The translations under genes and the position numbers were made by a program. A DNA stretch of 64,000 bases from NCBI RefSeq assembly GCF_016741875.1, contig NZ_JAERRF010000006.1:1-64000 (forward strand), given 5' to 3'. The DNA comes from Streptomyces coffeae. Lineage in GTDB: Bacteria; Actinomycetota; Actinomycetes; Streptomycetales; Streptomycetaceae. Every line of letters starts with the position of its first letter. Position 1 is the stretch's first letter. Below are positions 25,023 to 34,070 of this stretch, in pieces. The notes below the pieces were generated by a model. The model saw nothing but the letters and a program-made list of their open reading frames with translations. It had not been told where the DNA came from and did no database searches.

Positions 25023-26090
25023 ATGACGGACGGCGATACCGGCACAGCGATCTCACCGCACGAGCGCGGCACTATTGCCGATGGCGCCGACGGTGCGACC
25101 GGGGCCGCCGCGGGCGCGGTCGCAGGTGTCACGTCACACGTCCTGATCGCGGGACTTCCGGTGGCGGTGCTGGGAGTTGTCGCGATCGTGCTGGGGCCGG
25201 AGATCTCCAGCGGACTGGACCATCGGGCGGTGGCGGCCTGGCGGACGGTGTTCACCGCGATCGTCGTCCAGGGGGTGCCGTTCCTTCTGCTGGGCACTCT
25301 GGTGTCGGCCGCGATCAGCGCGTTCGTCCCGGCGTGGGTTTTCACCCGGGTGCTGCCGCGCAACCCCGCACTGGCCGTGCCGGTGGCGGGTGCCGCCGGG
25401 GCGGTGCTGCCCGGGTGCGAATGTGCTTCGGTGCCGGTGGCGGGCAGTCTGATGCGACGGGGTGTCACCCCGGCCGCGGCGCTGGCCTTTCTGCTGTCCG
25501 CCCCGGCCATCAACCCCATCGTCCTGGTCGCCACCCATGTGGCCTTCCCCGGCAATCCCGGGATGGTCGCCGCACGCCTCATCGCCTCGCTGCTCACCTC
25601 CGTGGCCATGGGCTGGCTGTGGCTGAGGGCGGGCCGTGCCGAATGGCTCCGGCTGCCGAACGGGCCCGCCGGACACACGCCGGGCGCGAACCGCGCCGAG
25701 GAGTTCCGGGTCTCGCTCCAGCACGACTTCCTCCACGCGGGAGGCTTTCTGGTGCTCGGTGCGGCGGCCGCGGCCACGTTCAATGTGGCGGTGCCGCACT
25801 CCGTCCTGCGCCTGTTCTCCGACTCCCCGTGGCTGTCGGTGCTGTTGGCGGCGCTGCTCGCGGTGGTGCTCGCGGTGTGCTCCGAGGCCGACGCGTTTGT
25901 CGCCGCCTCGCTCACCGGCTTCTCGCCCACCGCCCGGCTCACCTTCATGGTGGTCGGGCCCATGGTGGACCTGAAACTCATCGCGCTCCAGTCGGGCACG
26001 TTCGGGCGGGCCTTCGCACTGCGCTTCTCGTCGGCCACCTGGGTCGTGGCGGTGCTGTGCAGCGCGTTGGTGGGGTGGTGGCTGCTGTGA
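25023..26090 (+). CDS. YraQ/UPF0718-family permease
   Basis: 355 residues with about eight to ten membrane segments and the family motifs GCECASVPVAGSL and LSAPAINPIVLVATH. Members include ArsP-like metal or metalloid permeases, and in Zur regulons they occur with TIGR03943 proteins as a proposed zinc-import-related pair. GGAGGGGAG lies before ATG 25023. The stop overlaps the next GTG (GTGA), showing coupled translation. A Zur-like box sits in the promoter. Confidence 0.85.
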   Translation: MTDGDTGTAISPHERGTIADGADGATGAAAGAVAGVTSHVLIAGLPVAVLGVVAIVLGPEISSGLDHRAVAAWRTVFTAIVVQGVPFLLLGTLVSAAISAFVPAWVFTRVLPRNPALAVPVAGAAGAVLPGCECASVPVAGSLMRRGVTPAAALAFLLSAPAINPIVLVATHVAFPGNPGMVAARLIASLLTSVAMGWLWLRAGRAEWLRLPNGPAGHTPGANRAEEFRVSLQHDFLHAGGFLVLGAAAAATFNVAVPHSVLRLFSDSPWLSVLLAALLAVVLAVCSEADAFVAASLTGFSPTARLTFMVVGPMVDLKLIALQSGTFGRAFALRFSSATWVVAVLCSALVGWWLL

Positions 26091-26857
26091 AGCGCAACAT
26101 CCAGGTGCTGCTGCTCCTGTTCCTCGGGGTCGGCCTGCTGCACATCGCCCTGCTGACCGATCTGTATCTGCGTTACGTCCGTCCCGGGTTGCGGCCCGCG
26201 CTCATCGCCTCCGGTGTGCTGCTGCTCGTGCTCGGCGCGGTCAGCGCCGCCCGTGACGGCTTTCCCTTCGACCGTGCGCGCACCGGACGCAACGACGGCC
26301 ACTCCGGTCACGGCCACGGGCACGGCGGCGGGGGGCCGCGGATCGCATGGCTGCTGTACGTACCGGCGCTGACCCTTCTGTTCCTGGCGCCGCCCGCCCT
26401 CGGCTCGTACACCGCCTCCAGGGACAACACCGAGGCCCCGAAGGCTCCGAAGGCCGCCGCCGGCGACAGCCTCTTCCCGCCCCTGCCGGGCGGGGGTGTG
26501 GTACCGATGTCGCTGAACGACTTCAGCTCCCGCGCGGTCTGGGACACCGGCGGCACACTCAAGGGCCGCACCGTGCGGCTGACCGGTTTTGTGACGCCCG
26601 GACACCGGGGCGCCTGGTACGTCAGCCGCCTGGCCATCAGCTGCTGCGCGGCCGACGCGCAGGTGCGCAAGGTGCGGGTGCACGGGGCCACCGCCCCGCG
26701 CCCCGACACCTGGGTGACCGTGACCGGCACCTGGCATCCCAGCGGAAGGACCGGTACGGCCGGCGCGAGCCCGGCCCTGGACGCCACCGCCGTCAGGCGC
26801 GTTCCCGAGCCCAAGGACCCGTACAACGACGTGGTGGCCACGCGGACGGGGAGCTGA
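26087..26857 (+). CDS. TIGR03943-family membrane protein (permease partner)
   Basis: 256 residues from GTG 26087. Two N-terminal membrane segments (VLLLLFLGVGLLHIALL, ALIASGVLLLVLGAV), a histidine-rich loop GHSGHGHGHGG, a third segment, then an extracytoplasmic OB-like domain with ISCCAADAQ and TVTGTWHP. The paired cysteines and the His-rich loop are consistent with metal handling. It is coupled to the YraQ-type permease gene. Role in zinc acquisition under Zur control is inferred from context. Confidence 0.8.
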   Translation: MKRNIQVLLLLFLGVGLLHIALLTDLYLRYVRPGLRPALIASGVLLLVLGAVSAARDGFPFDRARTGRNDGHSGHGHGHGGGGPRIAWLLYVPALTLLFLAPPALGSYTASRDNTEAPKAPKAAAGDSLFPPLPGGGVVPMSLNDFSSRAVWDTGGTLKGRTVRLTGFVTPGHRGAWYVSRLAISCCAADAQVRKVRVHGATAPRPDTWVTVTGTWHPSGRTGTAGASPALDATAVRRVPEPKDPYNDVVATRTGS

Positions 26858-26898
26858 CCCAGCGCCCCGCCCGGACGTCCCGTGGCGCCAGGAGCGGG

Positions 26899-27204
26899 CT
26901 ACCAGCTGCTCTTGGTCACGCCGGGGAGTTCGCCCGCATGGGCCATCTCGCGCATCCGGATACGGGACAGGCCGAACGCGCGCAGATGGCCGCGGGGTCG
27001 CCCGTCCACGGAGTCACGGTTGCGTACGCGGGTGGCGCTGGCGTCGCGTGGCTGCCGGCGCAGCTCCCGCTGTGCGGAGGCGCGCTCCTCGTCGGAGGTG
27101 CGGGAGTCGGCGATGACCGCCTTCAGCTCCGCGCGGCGCTTGGCGTAGCGGGCGACGATCAGACGTCGCTGCTCATTCCTGGCGATCTTGCTCTTCTTGG
27201 CCAT
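26899..27204 (-). CDS. rpsN: 30S ribosomal protein S14 (zinc-independent paralogue)
   Basis: 101 residues beginning [17 protein letters not shown], with [27 protein letters not shown] and PGVTKSSW. This is the long S14 form without CxxC zinc ligands. The ATG overlaps the L28 stop (TGATG). It is probably transcribed with rpmB from the shared Zur-like site. Confidence 0.95.
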   Translation of the reverse strand: MAKKSKIARNEQRRLIVARYAKRRAELKAVIADSRTSDEERASAQRELRRQPRDASATRVRNRDSVDGRPRGHLRAFGLSRIRMREMAHAGELPGVTKSSW

Positions 27205-27440
27205 CAGACCTTCCCTCCCCGGGCGCGGATCCGGGTCACCGCGGCCTCGATGCCGATGGTGTCCACGGTCTTGATCCCCTTGGTGCTGAGGGTCAGCCGG
27301 ATGTGGCGCCCCTCGCTCGGCAGCCAGTAGCGCTTGCGCTGGATGTTGGGGTCGAACCGGCGCGGGCTGCGGCGGTGCGAATGGGAGATGTGATGGCCGA
27401 AGCCGGGGCGGCGGCCGGTGAGTTGGCAGTGGGCGGACAT
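27204..27440 (-). CDS. rpmB: 50S ribosomal protein L28 (zinc-independent paralogue)
   Basis: 78 residues: [35 protein letters not shown] and a C-terminal IKTVDTIG. The usual four-cysteine zinc site is reduced to one cysteine, the C-minus form. It is divergent from rpsR across a 134-base gap holding a strong Zur-like box. Confidence 0.95.
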   Translation of the reverse strand: MSAHCQLTGRRPGFGHHISHSHRRSPRRFDPNIQRKRYWLPSEGRHIRLTLSTKGIKTVDTIGIEAAVTRIRARGGKV

Positions 27441-27492
27441 GGCCCTCCCGTTCCTCGTGGGCGGTCGGTACGGCAGCACCGTAGCAGCTAAG

Positions 27493-27511
27493 TGAAAATG
27501 AAAACCAATGC
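27493..27511. promoter_or_regulatory. Zur-box-like site between rpmB-rpsN and rpsR
   Basis: TGAAAATGAAAACCAATGC, sharing a 15-base identical core with the site at 24899-24917 on the opposite strand. It lies between the two divergent ribosomal protein units and could repress both. Confidence 0.7.
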
Positions 27512-27574
27512 TATGTATGCTGTGGCCACCACGGATTCCACAGGCTCCACAGCCCCTGCCGAAAGGACCCGCTC

Positions 27575-27820
27575 ATGACCCGCCGCACCAGCACCGCCAC
27601 CCGCCGTGGCGCCAAGCGCCCCCCCGTCAATCCGCTGGACGCCGCCGGTATCACCTACGTCGACTACAAGAGCACCGATCTGCTGCGGAAGTTCATCTCC
27701 GACCGCGGCAAGATCCGCAGCCGTCGGGTGACCCATGTGACACGTCAGCAGCAGCGGCAGATCGCCCGCGCCATCAAGAACGCCCGGGAAATAGCCCTGC
27801 TCCCGTATGGCTCGCGCTAG
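27575..27820 (+). CDS. rpsR: 30S ribosomal protein S18 (zinc-independent paralogue)
   Basis: 81 residues: [36 protein letters not shown] and [20 protein letters not shown]. It lacks the cysteines found in zinc-binding S18 forms. AAAGGA precedes ATG 27575. It completes the set of zinc-sparing ribosomal proteins. Confidence 0.95.
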   Translation: MTRRTSTATRRGAKRPPVNPLDAAGITYVDYKSTDLLRKFISDRGKIRSRRVTHVTRQQQRQIARAIKNAREIALLPYGSR

Positions 27821-28031
27821 CGCGCCACGCGGGATGGCCGGGATCCGAAGAGTCATGAGTTCGGAACCCGTGGCCTCCCGTGCAACGGGCGGAACCGGCA
27901 GAACTGGCGCTGAGGGCAGGACGGGAGCCCTCAGCACCGCACACGATGCATGCCCGGCCGGGTGTTCACCGTGTGTCCCCGGGCCGGGCGGCGCGGCCAC
28001 CCAGGTGTGGCACCCCTGTGTCGCAACGGGG

Positions 28032-28646
28032 TCAGCCGACGAGATGGTAGGGGTTCTCCACCAGCCTGCCACCGACCCAGATCTTCGCGTGGGCCTTGAC
28101 CAGCGGGATGATCAGGTCGCCGCCGAACACGTCCAAGTCGTACATGCAGACGCCCACTTGGGGATACGACCTCAGCCACGGGGCCACCCGCATCTCGTAC
28201 CGGATCAGTCCGCGGGTGAACGCGGGCCGGAGCAGCGGCCCGGCCCAGCTCATATCGGCGGCCAGACGGGCCACGGCGCCGTCGCATCCGCGGAACATCT
28301 CGGCGGACCAGTCGGCCATCTGACGCAGCATCCGATCGCCGTCGAAAGCCCCGTCCTCCAGATACCCGTCCTGCGGCACCTGGATCTGGAGGCGGCCGGA
28401 GGGGCCGTCACCGGAGGGCGCCTCGTCCCCGGCCAGTGTCTCGCGGAACGACGCGGCGTCGTCCGGCGCGGCCAGCAGCAGACAGATGTGCCCGGCACGC
28501 AGACCGTCGGAGAGGAACGGGCGGATCAGCTCGTCCCGTTCGGCCGGTCCCCGGTACAGCGCGCACAGATGGTCGCCCGGAGCGACAGGGGTCCCGTCCC
28601 AGGAGACCGCGGTCTCCGGGCCGGTTGCCGCCGTGTGCTGAGCCAT
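28032..28646 (-). CDS. MEDS-domain sensory protein
   Basis: 204 residues with the MEDS (methanogen/methylotroph, DcmR sensory) pattern: GDHLCALYRGPAERDELIRPFL at the N-terminus, GLRAGHICLLLAAPDD, DRMLRQMADWSAEMF and VCMYDLDVFGGDLIIPLVKAHAKIW. These domains bind hydrocarbon-derived or other small ligands in sensors and regulators. It lies 13 bases downstream of the PucR-like regulator gene, so the two form an operon. Confidence 0.8.
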   Translation of the reverse strand: MAQHTAATGPETAVSWDGTPVAPGDHLCALYRGPAERDELIRPFLSDGLRAGHICLLLAAPDDAASFRETLAGDEAPSGDGPSGRLQIQVPQDGYLEDGAFDGDRMLRQMADWSAEMFRGCDGAVARLAADMSWAGPLLRPAFTRGLIRYEMRVAPWLRSYPQVGVCMYDLDVFGGDLIIPLVKAHAKIWVGGRLVENPYHLVG

Positions 28647-28659
28647 CGATCCTCTCCGT

Positions 28660-30366
28660 TCAGGACGCTCCGTCCAGAACCTTCCACACCCGGGTGGCGA
28701 CGTGCAGATTCAATCGGTTGTCGACGTTCGCGAGATCGCTGCCGCTGACATCACGGATCCGCCGGAGCCGGTAGCGCAGGGTGCTGCGGTGGATCCCCAG
28801 GGCGGCGGCCGTGGCGTCGTAGTTGCCACCGCACTCGAAGTACTGGGAGAGGGTCTGCGTCAGATCCGCGTGGTGCGCGGCGTCGTAGTCCAGCAGCGGG
28901 CCCAGCCACACCCGGACGAACCGCTGGATCTCCCGGTGGTCGCTGCCCGGTCCGAGCAGCCGGTACAGGCCCAGGTCGTCGAAGGTGGTGGCGCCGTGCG
29001 GAGTGCGGGACCGCCTGCGTACCTCCAGGGCGCGCAGAGCCTCCCGGTGCGCGCGCGGTATCCCGCCCGGGGTGTCACAGCGACCGCTGACGCCGATCGC
29101 GCCGTCGGGGGAACCCAGTTCACGGACAAGTGCCTGGTACAGCGCGTTCCCGCGCGGTGGCCCCTCGCACACCAGCACCGCCATGCCCGGCCGTCTGGCC
29201 ACCAGTGACCGGGTCCGCAGCCCCGCGGCCGCCCGGCCGACCGCCTGCATGAACGTGTCGTCGGCCACTCGGTCCGACCACTGCGCCACGGCGAGATGGT
29301 GTGCGCCGTGCAGATCGTGGCCCACCGCGGCGGCCCGCGCGTAGGCGCTCTCGTCGTCGGTACCGGTGATCAGGTCGTCCACCAGCTCACGGCGCAGCCG
29401 CAGCTCGACCTCGGCGAGGCTGCGCACATGGGCCAGCTCCACGGCGAGTGTGGCGCAGGCGTGGTCGAGGACGAAGACCTCGTCGTCCCCGGCGCTTCCG
29501 TCCGGGTCGATCAGGGCCAGGGCGCCGAGCACCTCACCGCGGTGGGTGGCCGGGGCGATCAGCCGCTTGCCCACCCGCACCGGATGCGCCCGGCGGGCCG
29601 CTTCCTGGAGAAGCTCCTCGTGCCGGGTCGCGTCCGGTTTCGGATAGCGGGTGGGGCGCTCGGGTCCTGCCCAGGCCCGGAGGTTGCCGAAGCGGTCCTC
29701 GACGGCGACGGGGCGGCTGGTGAGACGGTGCACGGCCGTGGCGATGCCCGCCACGCCGCCACCGGCGGCCGCGGCCTGGGCGAGCACCTCATGGACACTG
29801 CGCTGATGCTCCAGTGTGGCGACGGAGGTGGCCAGCCGGGTGTTCACGGCCGCCCGGTCCTCGTTCAGCTGCCGCAGTTCACGGGCGCGATCGCGGTCCA
29901 GCCGCCGTGCCCCGGCGAGCGCCAGCGCCGCCGCCGTCTGCTGCGCCAGGACATGGATCAGGAAGACGTCGCCGTCGCCCGGGGGAGCGGTGGCGCTGAC
30001 CACCAGATAGCCACCGGCGCCGCCTCGGGTGTGCTGGAGGGGGACCGCCCGGCCCCACTCCCGGCCCGGCACCCGGACCTGCCCTTCCCGGCCGCACAGG
30101 AGGCGCAGTTGATCGGCGAGTCCGTCCACGCCGTGGCCGTCGGGTGACGGATACACGGGAGCCTCACCGAGGACGGCGACACCCGCCTCGGCCCGGCAGG
30201 GGCCGAGTGCTCCCACGGAGGTCATCGCCAGCCGCAGGATCTCCTCCTCGTCCTCCCGGGCATTCATGATCATCGAGAGCACGGACAGGCTGTACAGATT
30301 GGCCACGTGCTCCCGGCCCCAGGTGTCCGGGCGGGACGGAGCGCTCCCGCCCGGCGTGGCGGTCAT
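28660..30366 (-). CDS. PucR/CdaR-type transcriptional regulator with GAF-like sensory domain
   Basis: About 568 residues from ATG 30366 (ATG 30417 is also possible; neither has a clear ribosome site). The N-terminal half is GAF-like and helical, with a coiled stretch LDRDRARELRQLNEDRAAVN. Next comes a CdaR GGDEF-like region (AVAQWSDRV..., GVSGRCDTPGGIPRAHREALRALEV). The C-terminus is the PucR helix-turn-helix YFECGGNYDATAAALGIHRS with TLRYRLRRI. It controls an unknown set; the downstream MEDS protein may sense its signal. Confidence 0.85.
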   Translation of the reverse strand: MTATPGGSAPSRPDTWGREHVANLYSLSVLSMIMNAREDEEEILRLAMTSVGALGPCRAEAGVAVLGEAPVYPSPDGHGVDGLADQLRLLCGREGQVRVPGREWGRAVPLQHTRGGAGGYLVVSATAPPGDGDVFLIHVLAQQTAAALALAGARRLDRDRARELRQLNEDRAAVNTRLATSVATLEHQRSVHEVLAQAAAAGGGVAGIATAVHRLTSRPVAVEDRFGNLRAWAGPERPTRYPKPDATRHEELLQEAARRAHPVRVGKRLIAPATHRGEVLGALALIDPDGSAGDDEVFVLDHACATLAVELAHVRSLAEVELRLRRELVDDLITGTDDESAYARAAAVGHDLHGAHHLAVAQWSDRVADDTFMQAVGRAAAGLRTRSLVARRPGMAVLVCEGPPRGNALYQALVRELGSPDGAIGVSGRCDTPGGIPRAHREALRALEVRRRSRTPHGATTFDDLGLYRLLGPGSDHREIQRFVRVWLGPLLDYDAAHHADLTQTLSQYFECGGNYDATAAALGIHRSTLRYRLRRIRDVSGSDLANVDNRLNLHVATRVWKVLDGAS

Positions 30367-30954
30367 GGTCGGGGTCCCAGCGCGTTGAAGTGGAGAGACC
30401 GTCTCTCGATCCTTCATCCAGGCTACCGACCCGGCCGTGCTTCGGGCACTCGCCGGCCCCGTCGGCCGCCTTCGGCGCCTTCCCGGCCGGAGCCCAGGGG
30501 CTTGGACCACGCGCTGGAGCGGACCGCGGAGCCACCGCTCGGCCTGCCCGTGGGGCTGGCGGGGGAGACCCGGTATGTGTACGAGGCGTGCTGCGGCTGC
30601 TCATCCACGCCGTCCTGGACCACCAGCACGACGAACTCACCGACGACGCCACGATCTTGATGGTCGCATGGCATCGGCCCGGTTCCTGACGGGCGAGGCG
30701 TGTGCGGCTGCGCGGACAGCGCGTTCGCGTGTGCGCCGCCCCGGGGGTCTGCACCCCACAGGAGCGATCATGGTGCCACGTCCTGCCGTGTGTCCTCCCG
30801 GGAGGACACGGGCGCCGAGATTCGACCCCGCAGGCGCAGGCACACCGGGCCCGGGCCTTGCGACGGTGAAGGTGTAGGTCTTTCAGGCGAGTCCTGCCCG
30901 GATTCGTCGCCCACACCGGGCCGGGTGACCGCTGGCGCCTTGGAAGGAGTGGCC
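30367..30954. other. 588-base region between the PucR gene and dnaK
   Basis: It should hold the promoters of both genes. A decayed phosphatase tail is visible at about 30507-30689. I looked for an HspR HAIR (CTTGAGT-N7-ACTCAAG) or CIRCE element before dnaK and found none. Confidence 0.45.
30507..30689 (+). pseudogene. Remnant of a SpoIIE/PP2C-type phosphatase C-terminus
   Basis: [28 protein letters not shown] matches the C-terminal strand pattern (LTDDATxLxVxW) of Streptomyces SpoIIE phosphatases. Just upstream, in another frame, ALERTAEPPLGLPVGL resembles the preceding loop, implying a frameshift near 30588. No catalytic core is present. Confidence 0.45.
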
Positions 30955-32532
30955 ATGGCCAAGGCAGTGGGAATCGACCTGGGCACCACCAACTCGGTGA
31001 TCGCTGTGTGGGAGGGCGGTGAAGCCTCGGCCGTCACCAACGCCGAAGGCAGTCGCACCACCCCCTCCGTCGTGGCGTTCACCGACAGCGGTGAGCGCCT
31101 GGTGGGCCGGCCGGCCCGGCGCCAGGCGATCCTCGATCCCAAGGGCACCCTCTCCTCGGCCAAGCGGTTCATCGGCCGGATGTACGACGAGATCCCCGAC
31201 GAGGTCAGGGCGGTCGCCTACGACGTCGTCGAGGGCGAGGGCGGTGTCGCGCGCTCCACGGTGGGCGACACCGCCCTCGCGTACGGCATGGACAAGAAGG
31301 AACACGAGACCGTACTCGTCTTCGACCTCGGCGGTGGCACCTTCGACGTGTCCATCCTCGACGTCGGGGACGGAGTGGTGGAGGTGCGCTCCACCGCGGG
31401 CGACGGCCACCTGGGCGGCGATGATGTCGACCGGACCCAGGTCAACCTGCCGTTCATCACCGCCGACGCCTCCGGCCCGAAACATCTGACGCAGTCGGTG
31501 ATGCGGTCCACCTTCGACCAGCTCACCGCCGATCTGGTGGAGCGCTGCCTCGGCCCGGTCGAGCAGGCCATGGCCGACGCCAAGGTGAGCGAGAACGACA
31601 TCGACGAGGTGATCCTGGTCGGCGGCTCCACCCGGATCCCTGCCGTGCAGGCCCTGGTCCGTCGGCTGACCGGCGGCAAGGAGCCCCATACGAGCGTCAA
31701 CCCCGACGAGGTGGTGGCGCTGGGCGCCGCGATCCAGGCCGGGGTGCTCAAGGGCGAGGTTAAAGACGTCCTGTTGCTGGATGTCACCCCGCTGTCGCTG
31801 GGTGTGGAGACCCGCCGCGGTGTGATGACGAAGATCATCGAGCGGAACACCACCATCCCGGTGCGCCGGACCGAGACCTTCTCCACCGCCGAGGATCATC
31901 AGCCCGCCGTCGACGTCGTGGTCCTTCAGGGCGAGCGTGAGCGGGCCGCCGACAACCGGGTGCTCGGCCGCTTCCAGCTGACCGACATCCGTCCGGCGCC
32001 GCGCGGCGAACCGCAGATCGAGGTCATCTTCGACATCGACGCCAACGGCATCCTCCATGTCACCGCACGGGACCGGGACACCGGCAAGGAGCAGTCCATC
32101 CAGATCACCGAGAGCTCCAACCTGGACCGCAGCGAGGTGGAGCGGATGGTCTCCGAGGCCGAGCGCAACCGCGGCGAGGACCAGGCGCTGCGCGAGGCCG
32201 TGGACGTCCGCAACGAGCTGGACGCCACCGCCTACCAGGTCGAGAAGCGGCTGACCGAGCTGGGCGCATCGGCGCCCTCCCACGAGAAGGCGCGCGCCGA
32301 GCTGCTGGTGTCCGAGGCCCGCCAGGCCGTCAAGGACGAGGCGGGGATCGACCGGACCAGGCCGCTGATCTCCGAGCTCCAGCAGATCCACGCCGGACTC
32401 GCCTCCCACGTCGCGGCGGCGGCCGGTGGTGCCGCGGGCGGCGCCGGTACCGCCGGAGCGCGGGACACCGGACCGGGCACGGCCGGTGCGGGCGACGACG
32501 ACATCATCGACGCCGAGTTCGACAAGGGCTGA
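30955..32532 (+). CDS. dnaK: DnaK-type chaperone with two in-frame deletions in the ATPase domain
   Basis: 525 residues (family about 610-620). Intact parts include [21 protein letters not shown] with the lysine equivalent to E. coli K70, [20 protein letters not shown], and the substrate domain with [14 protein letters not shown] and GERERAADN. Two segments are missing. About 65-70 residues are gone at 100-107, including the VPAYFNDAQR relay and the catalytic glutamate of INEPTAAALAYG. About 40-45 are gone at 160/161, including subdomain IIB adenine-clamp residues. Nucleotide-driven cycling should be lost, yet the frame is open. GGAAGGAG precedes ATG 30955, and it heads a chaperone operon. 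Confidence 0.9.
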   Translation: MAKAVGIDLGTTNSVIAVWEGGEASAVTNAEGSRTTPSVVAFTDSGERLVGRPARRQAILDPKGTLSSAKRFIGRMYDEIPDEVRAVAYDVVEGEGGVARSTVGDTALAYGMDKKEHETVLVFDLGGGTFDVSILDVGDGVVEVRSTAGDGHLGGDDVDRTQVNLPFITADASGPKHLTQSVMRSTFDQLTADLVERCLGPVEQAMADAKVSENDIDEVILVGGSTRIPAVQALVRRLTGGKEPHTSVNPDEVVALGAAIQAGVLKGEVKDVLLLDVTPLSLGVETRRGVMTKIIERNTTIPVRRTETFSTAEDHQPAVDVVVLQGERERAADNRVLGRFQLTDIRPAPRGEPQIEVIFDIDANGILHVTARDRDTGKEQSIQITESSNLDRSEVERMVSEAERNRGEDQALREAVDVRNELDATAYQVEKRLTELGASAPSHEKARAELLVSEARQAVKDEAGIDRTRPLISELQQIHAGLASHVAAAAGGAAGGAGTAGARDTGPGTAGAGDDDIIDAEFDKG

Positions 32533-32543
32533 GGCGGTGCCCC

Positions 32544-33134
32544 ATGTCCACCCGCCCACAGCGGCCGGATCCGGTGCCCGAGGGCGCCGTGCCGGACCCT
32601 GCGCAGGAGCTGCCGGCCCCCGAGGAGCGGGAGCGGGCGGAGCCGCCGCCGGAGCCCGGCCCGGACGCGGCCGCAGGTCCGGACGGAGGCGAGCAGGACG
32701 ACACCGCACGGGCCCTGGCCGAGATGGCGGACCGCTGGCGGCGCGCCCTGGCCGACCTGGACAACCTCCGCAAGCGCCATGCCCGGGAGCTGGAACGGGA
32801 GCGGGCCGCGGAGCGCGCCCGTACGGCCGCGGCCCTGCTGCCCGTCATCGACAACCTCGAACTCGCCCTGGCCCATGCCGAGGCCGCCCCCGGGGCGATC
32901 GTGCAAGGCGTCAAGGCCGTGCGCGACCAGGCCGTGGACGCCTTCGCTCACCTCGGCTACGAACGCCACTCCGAGACCGGGGTGCCGTTCGACCCGACCC
33001 GGCACGAGGTGGTCAGCGTGGTGGAGGACCCCGACGCCGAACCGGGCACGGTGGTCGAGGTCCTCCGCCCCGGCTACGGGGACGCGGGCCACCAGCTCCG
33101 CCCGGTGGCCGTGGTCGTGGCCAGACGGGAGTGA
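32544..33134 (+). CDS. grpE: GrpE nucleotide exchange factor
   Basis: 196 residues: an acidic, proline-rich N-terminus, a long coiled-coil helix (RWRRALADLDNLRKRHAREL), then PVIDNLELALAHAE, YERHSETGVPFDPTRHEVVSVV and a C-terminal beta-wing GYGDAGHQLRPVAVVVA. It appears full length, unlike its partner DnaK. It normally drives ADP release from DnaK; here the partner may be nonfunctional, so it might serve the main DnaK. It follows dnaK by 11 bases. Confidence 0.92.
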   Translation: MSTRPQRPDPVPEGAVPDPAQELPAPEERERAEPPPEPGPDAAAGPDGGEQDDTARALAEMADRWRRALADLDNLRKRHARELERERAAERARTAAALLPVIDNLELALAHAEAAPGAIVQGVKAVRDQAVDAFAHLGYERHSETGVPFDPTRHEVVSVVEDPDAEPGTVVEVLRPGYGDAGHQLRPVAVVVARRE

Positions 33135-33140
33135 CCGGCC

Positions 33141-33608
33141 GTGGCACGGGACTTGTACGACGTCCTCGGTGTCTCGCGGGGCGCGAGCGCCGACGAGATC
33201 GAGAAGGCGCACACCGATGTGTTCAACACGCTCTTGCAGGTGCTCGACGACGGGCGGATCACCGACGCCCAGGGGCGTCTGGCCGACTTCCGCAACACCG
33301 TGATCATCATGACCTCCAACATCGGCTCCGAACACCTCCTGGACGGCGTCACCTCCCAGGGAGAGCTCAAACCGGACGCCCGCAGCCTGGTCATGAGCGA
33401 ACTGCGCGCCCACTTCCGCCCCGAGTTCCTCAACCGGGTCGACGACATCGTGCTCTTCAAACCGCTCGGTGAACCCCAGATCGAACGCATCGTGGAGCTC
33501 CAGTCCGACGAGTTGCGCACCAGTTCGACGGTGATCCGGCGCTCGGCCAGTGAACTCGTGGTCACCTACGAGCAGCCCGAGACCGCGGGAGCGGGGAAGG
33601 CCGCGTGA
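33141..33608 (+). CDS. DnaJ-ClpB chimera (collapsed dnaJ/clpB)
   Basis: 155 residues. Residues 1-20 ([20 protein letters not shown]) are the start of a DnaJ J-domain. From residue 21 ([20 protein letters not shown]) the sequence is ClpB AAA2: [17 protein letters not shown] (sensor 1), [15 protein letters not shown] (arginine-finger region). After DELR near 126 it jumps to the ClpB C-terminal strand ELVVTYEQP. The J-domain HPD, Walker A/B and most of ClpB are absent, so neither activity should remain. DEIEKA-like residues occur in both parents, pointing to recombination at microhomology. GTGA overlap with the thioredoxin gene. Confidence 0.85.
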   Translation: MARDLYDVLGVSRGASADEIEKAHTDVFNTLLQVLDDGRITDAQGRLADFRNTVIIMTSNIGSEHLLDGVTSQGELKPDARSLVMSELRAHFRPEFLNRVDDIVLFKPLGEPQIERIVELQSDELRTSSTVIRRSASELVVTYEQPETAGAGKAA

Positions 33609-34063
33609 GAGCCATGTCGTCCCGGACCGTGACCTGCGCCCACTGCGGACACGTCGACCAGGTGCCCGCCGTGGCCGAGGGGCGCCCGCGCTGCGGCCAC
33701 TGCCAGGAGCCTCTGCCGTGGATCGCCGACGCGGGTGACAGCACCTTCGCCGATGTCGCCGAGCATGCCGCCCCACTGGTCGTGGTGGACTTCTGGGCCG
33801 CCTGGTGCGGACCCTGCCGGATATCCAGCCCCGCACTGGAACAAGTCGCCCGGGAACGCGCCGGAACCATCAAACTCGTCAGGGTCGACCTCGACCGCAA
33901 CCCACGACTCGCCGAGCGGTTCGGCATCCAGGCCGTGCCGACCCAGCTGATCCTCGACCGGGGCGAGACGGTCGCCCGCCGCGCGGGCGCGGCCCCCGCG
34001 GCAACCCTGCGCGCCTGGGTCGACCTGGTGATGACCGGCCTGCTGGACTGCCAGAAGAGGTGA
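33605..34063 (+). CDS. Thioredoxin 2-type protein with N-terminal zinc ribbon
   Basis: 152 residues from GTG 33605 (GTGA overlap; ATG 33614 is the alternative). The N-terminus has two CxxC pairs (CAHC, CGHC) as in Trx2, followed by the thioredoxin fold with active site [15 protein letters not shown] and the cis-proline in [11 protein letters not shown] redox chaperone partner role in stress is inferred from the operon. Confidence 0.9.
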   Translation: MRAMSSRTVTCAHCGHVDQVPAVAEGRPRCGHCQEPLPWIADAGDSTFADVAEHAAPLVVVDFWAAWCGPCRISSPALEQVARERAGTIKLVRVDLDRNPRLAERFGIQAVPTQLILDRGETVARRAGAAPAATLRAWVDLVMTGLLDCQKR

Positions 34064-34070
34064 ACGCACC

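Noticed and set aside
30883..32709. Long minus-strand frame opposite dnaK
   Set aside because: Antisense to the DnaK coding sequence; no recognisable domain.
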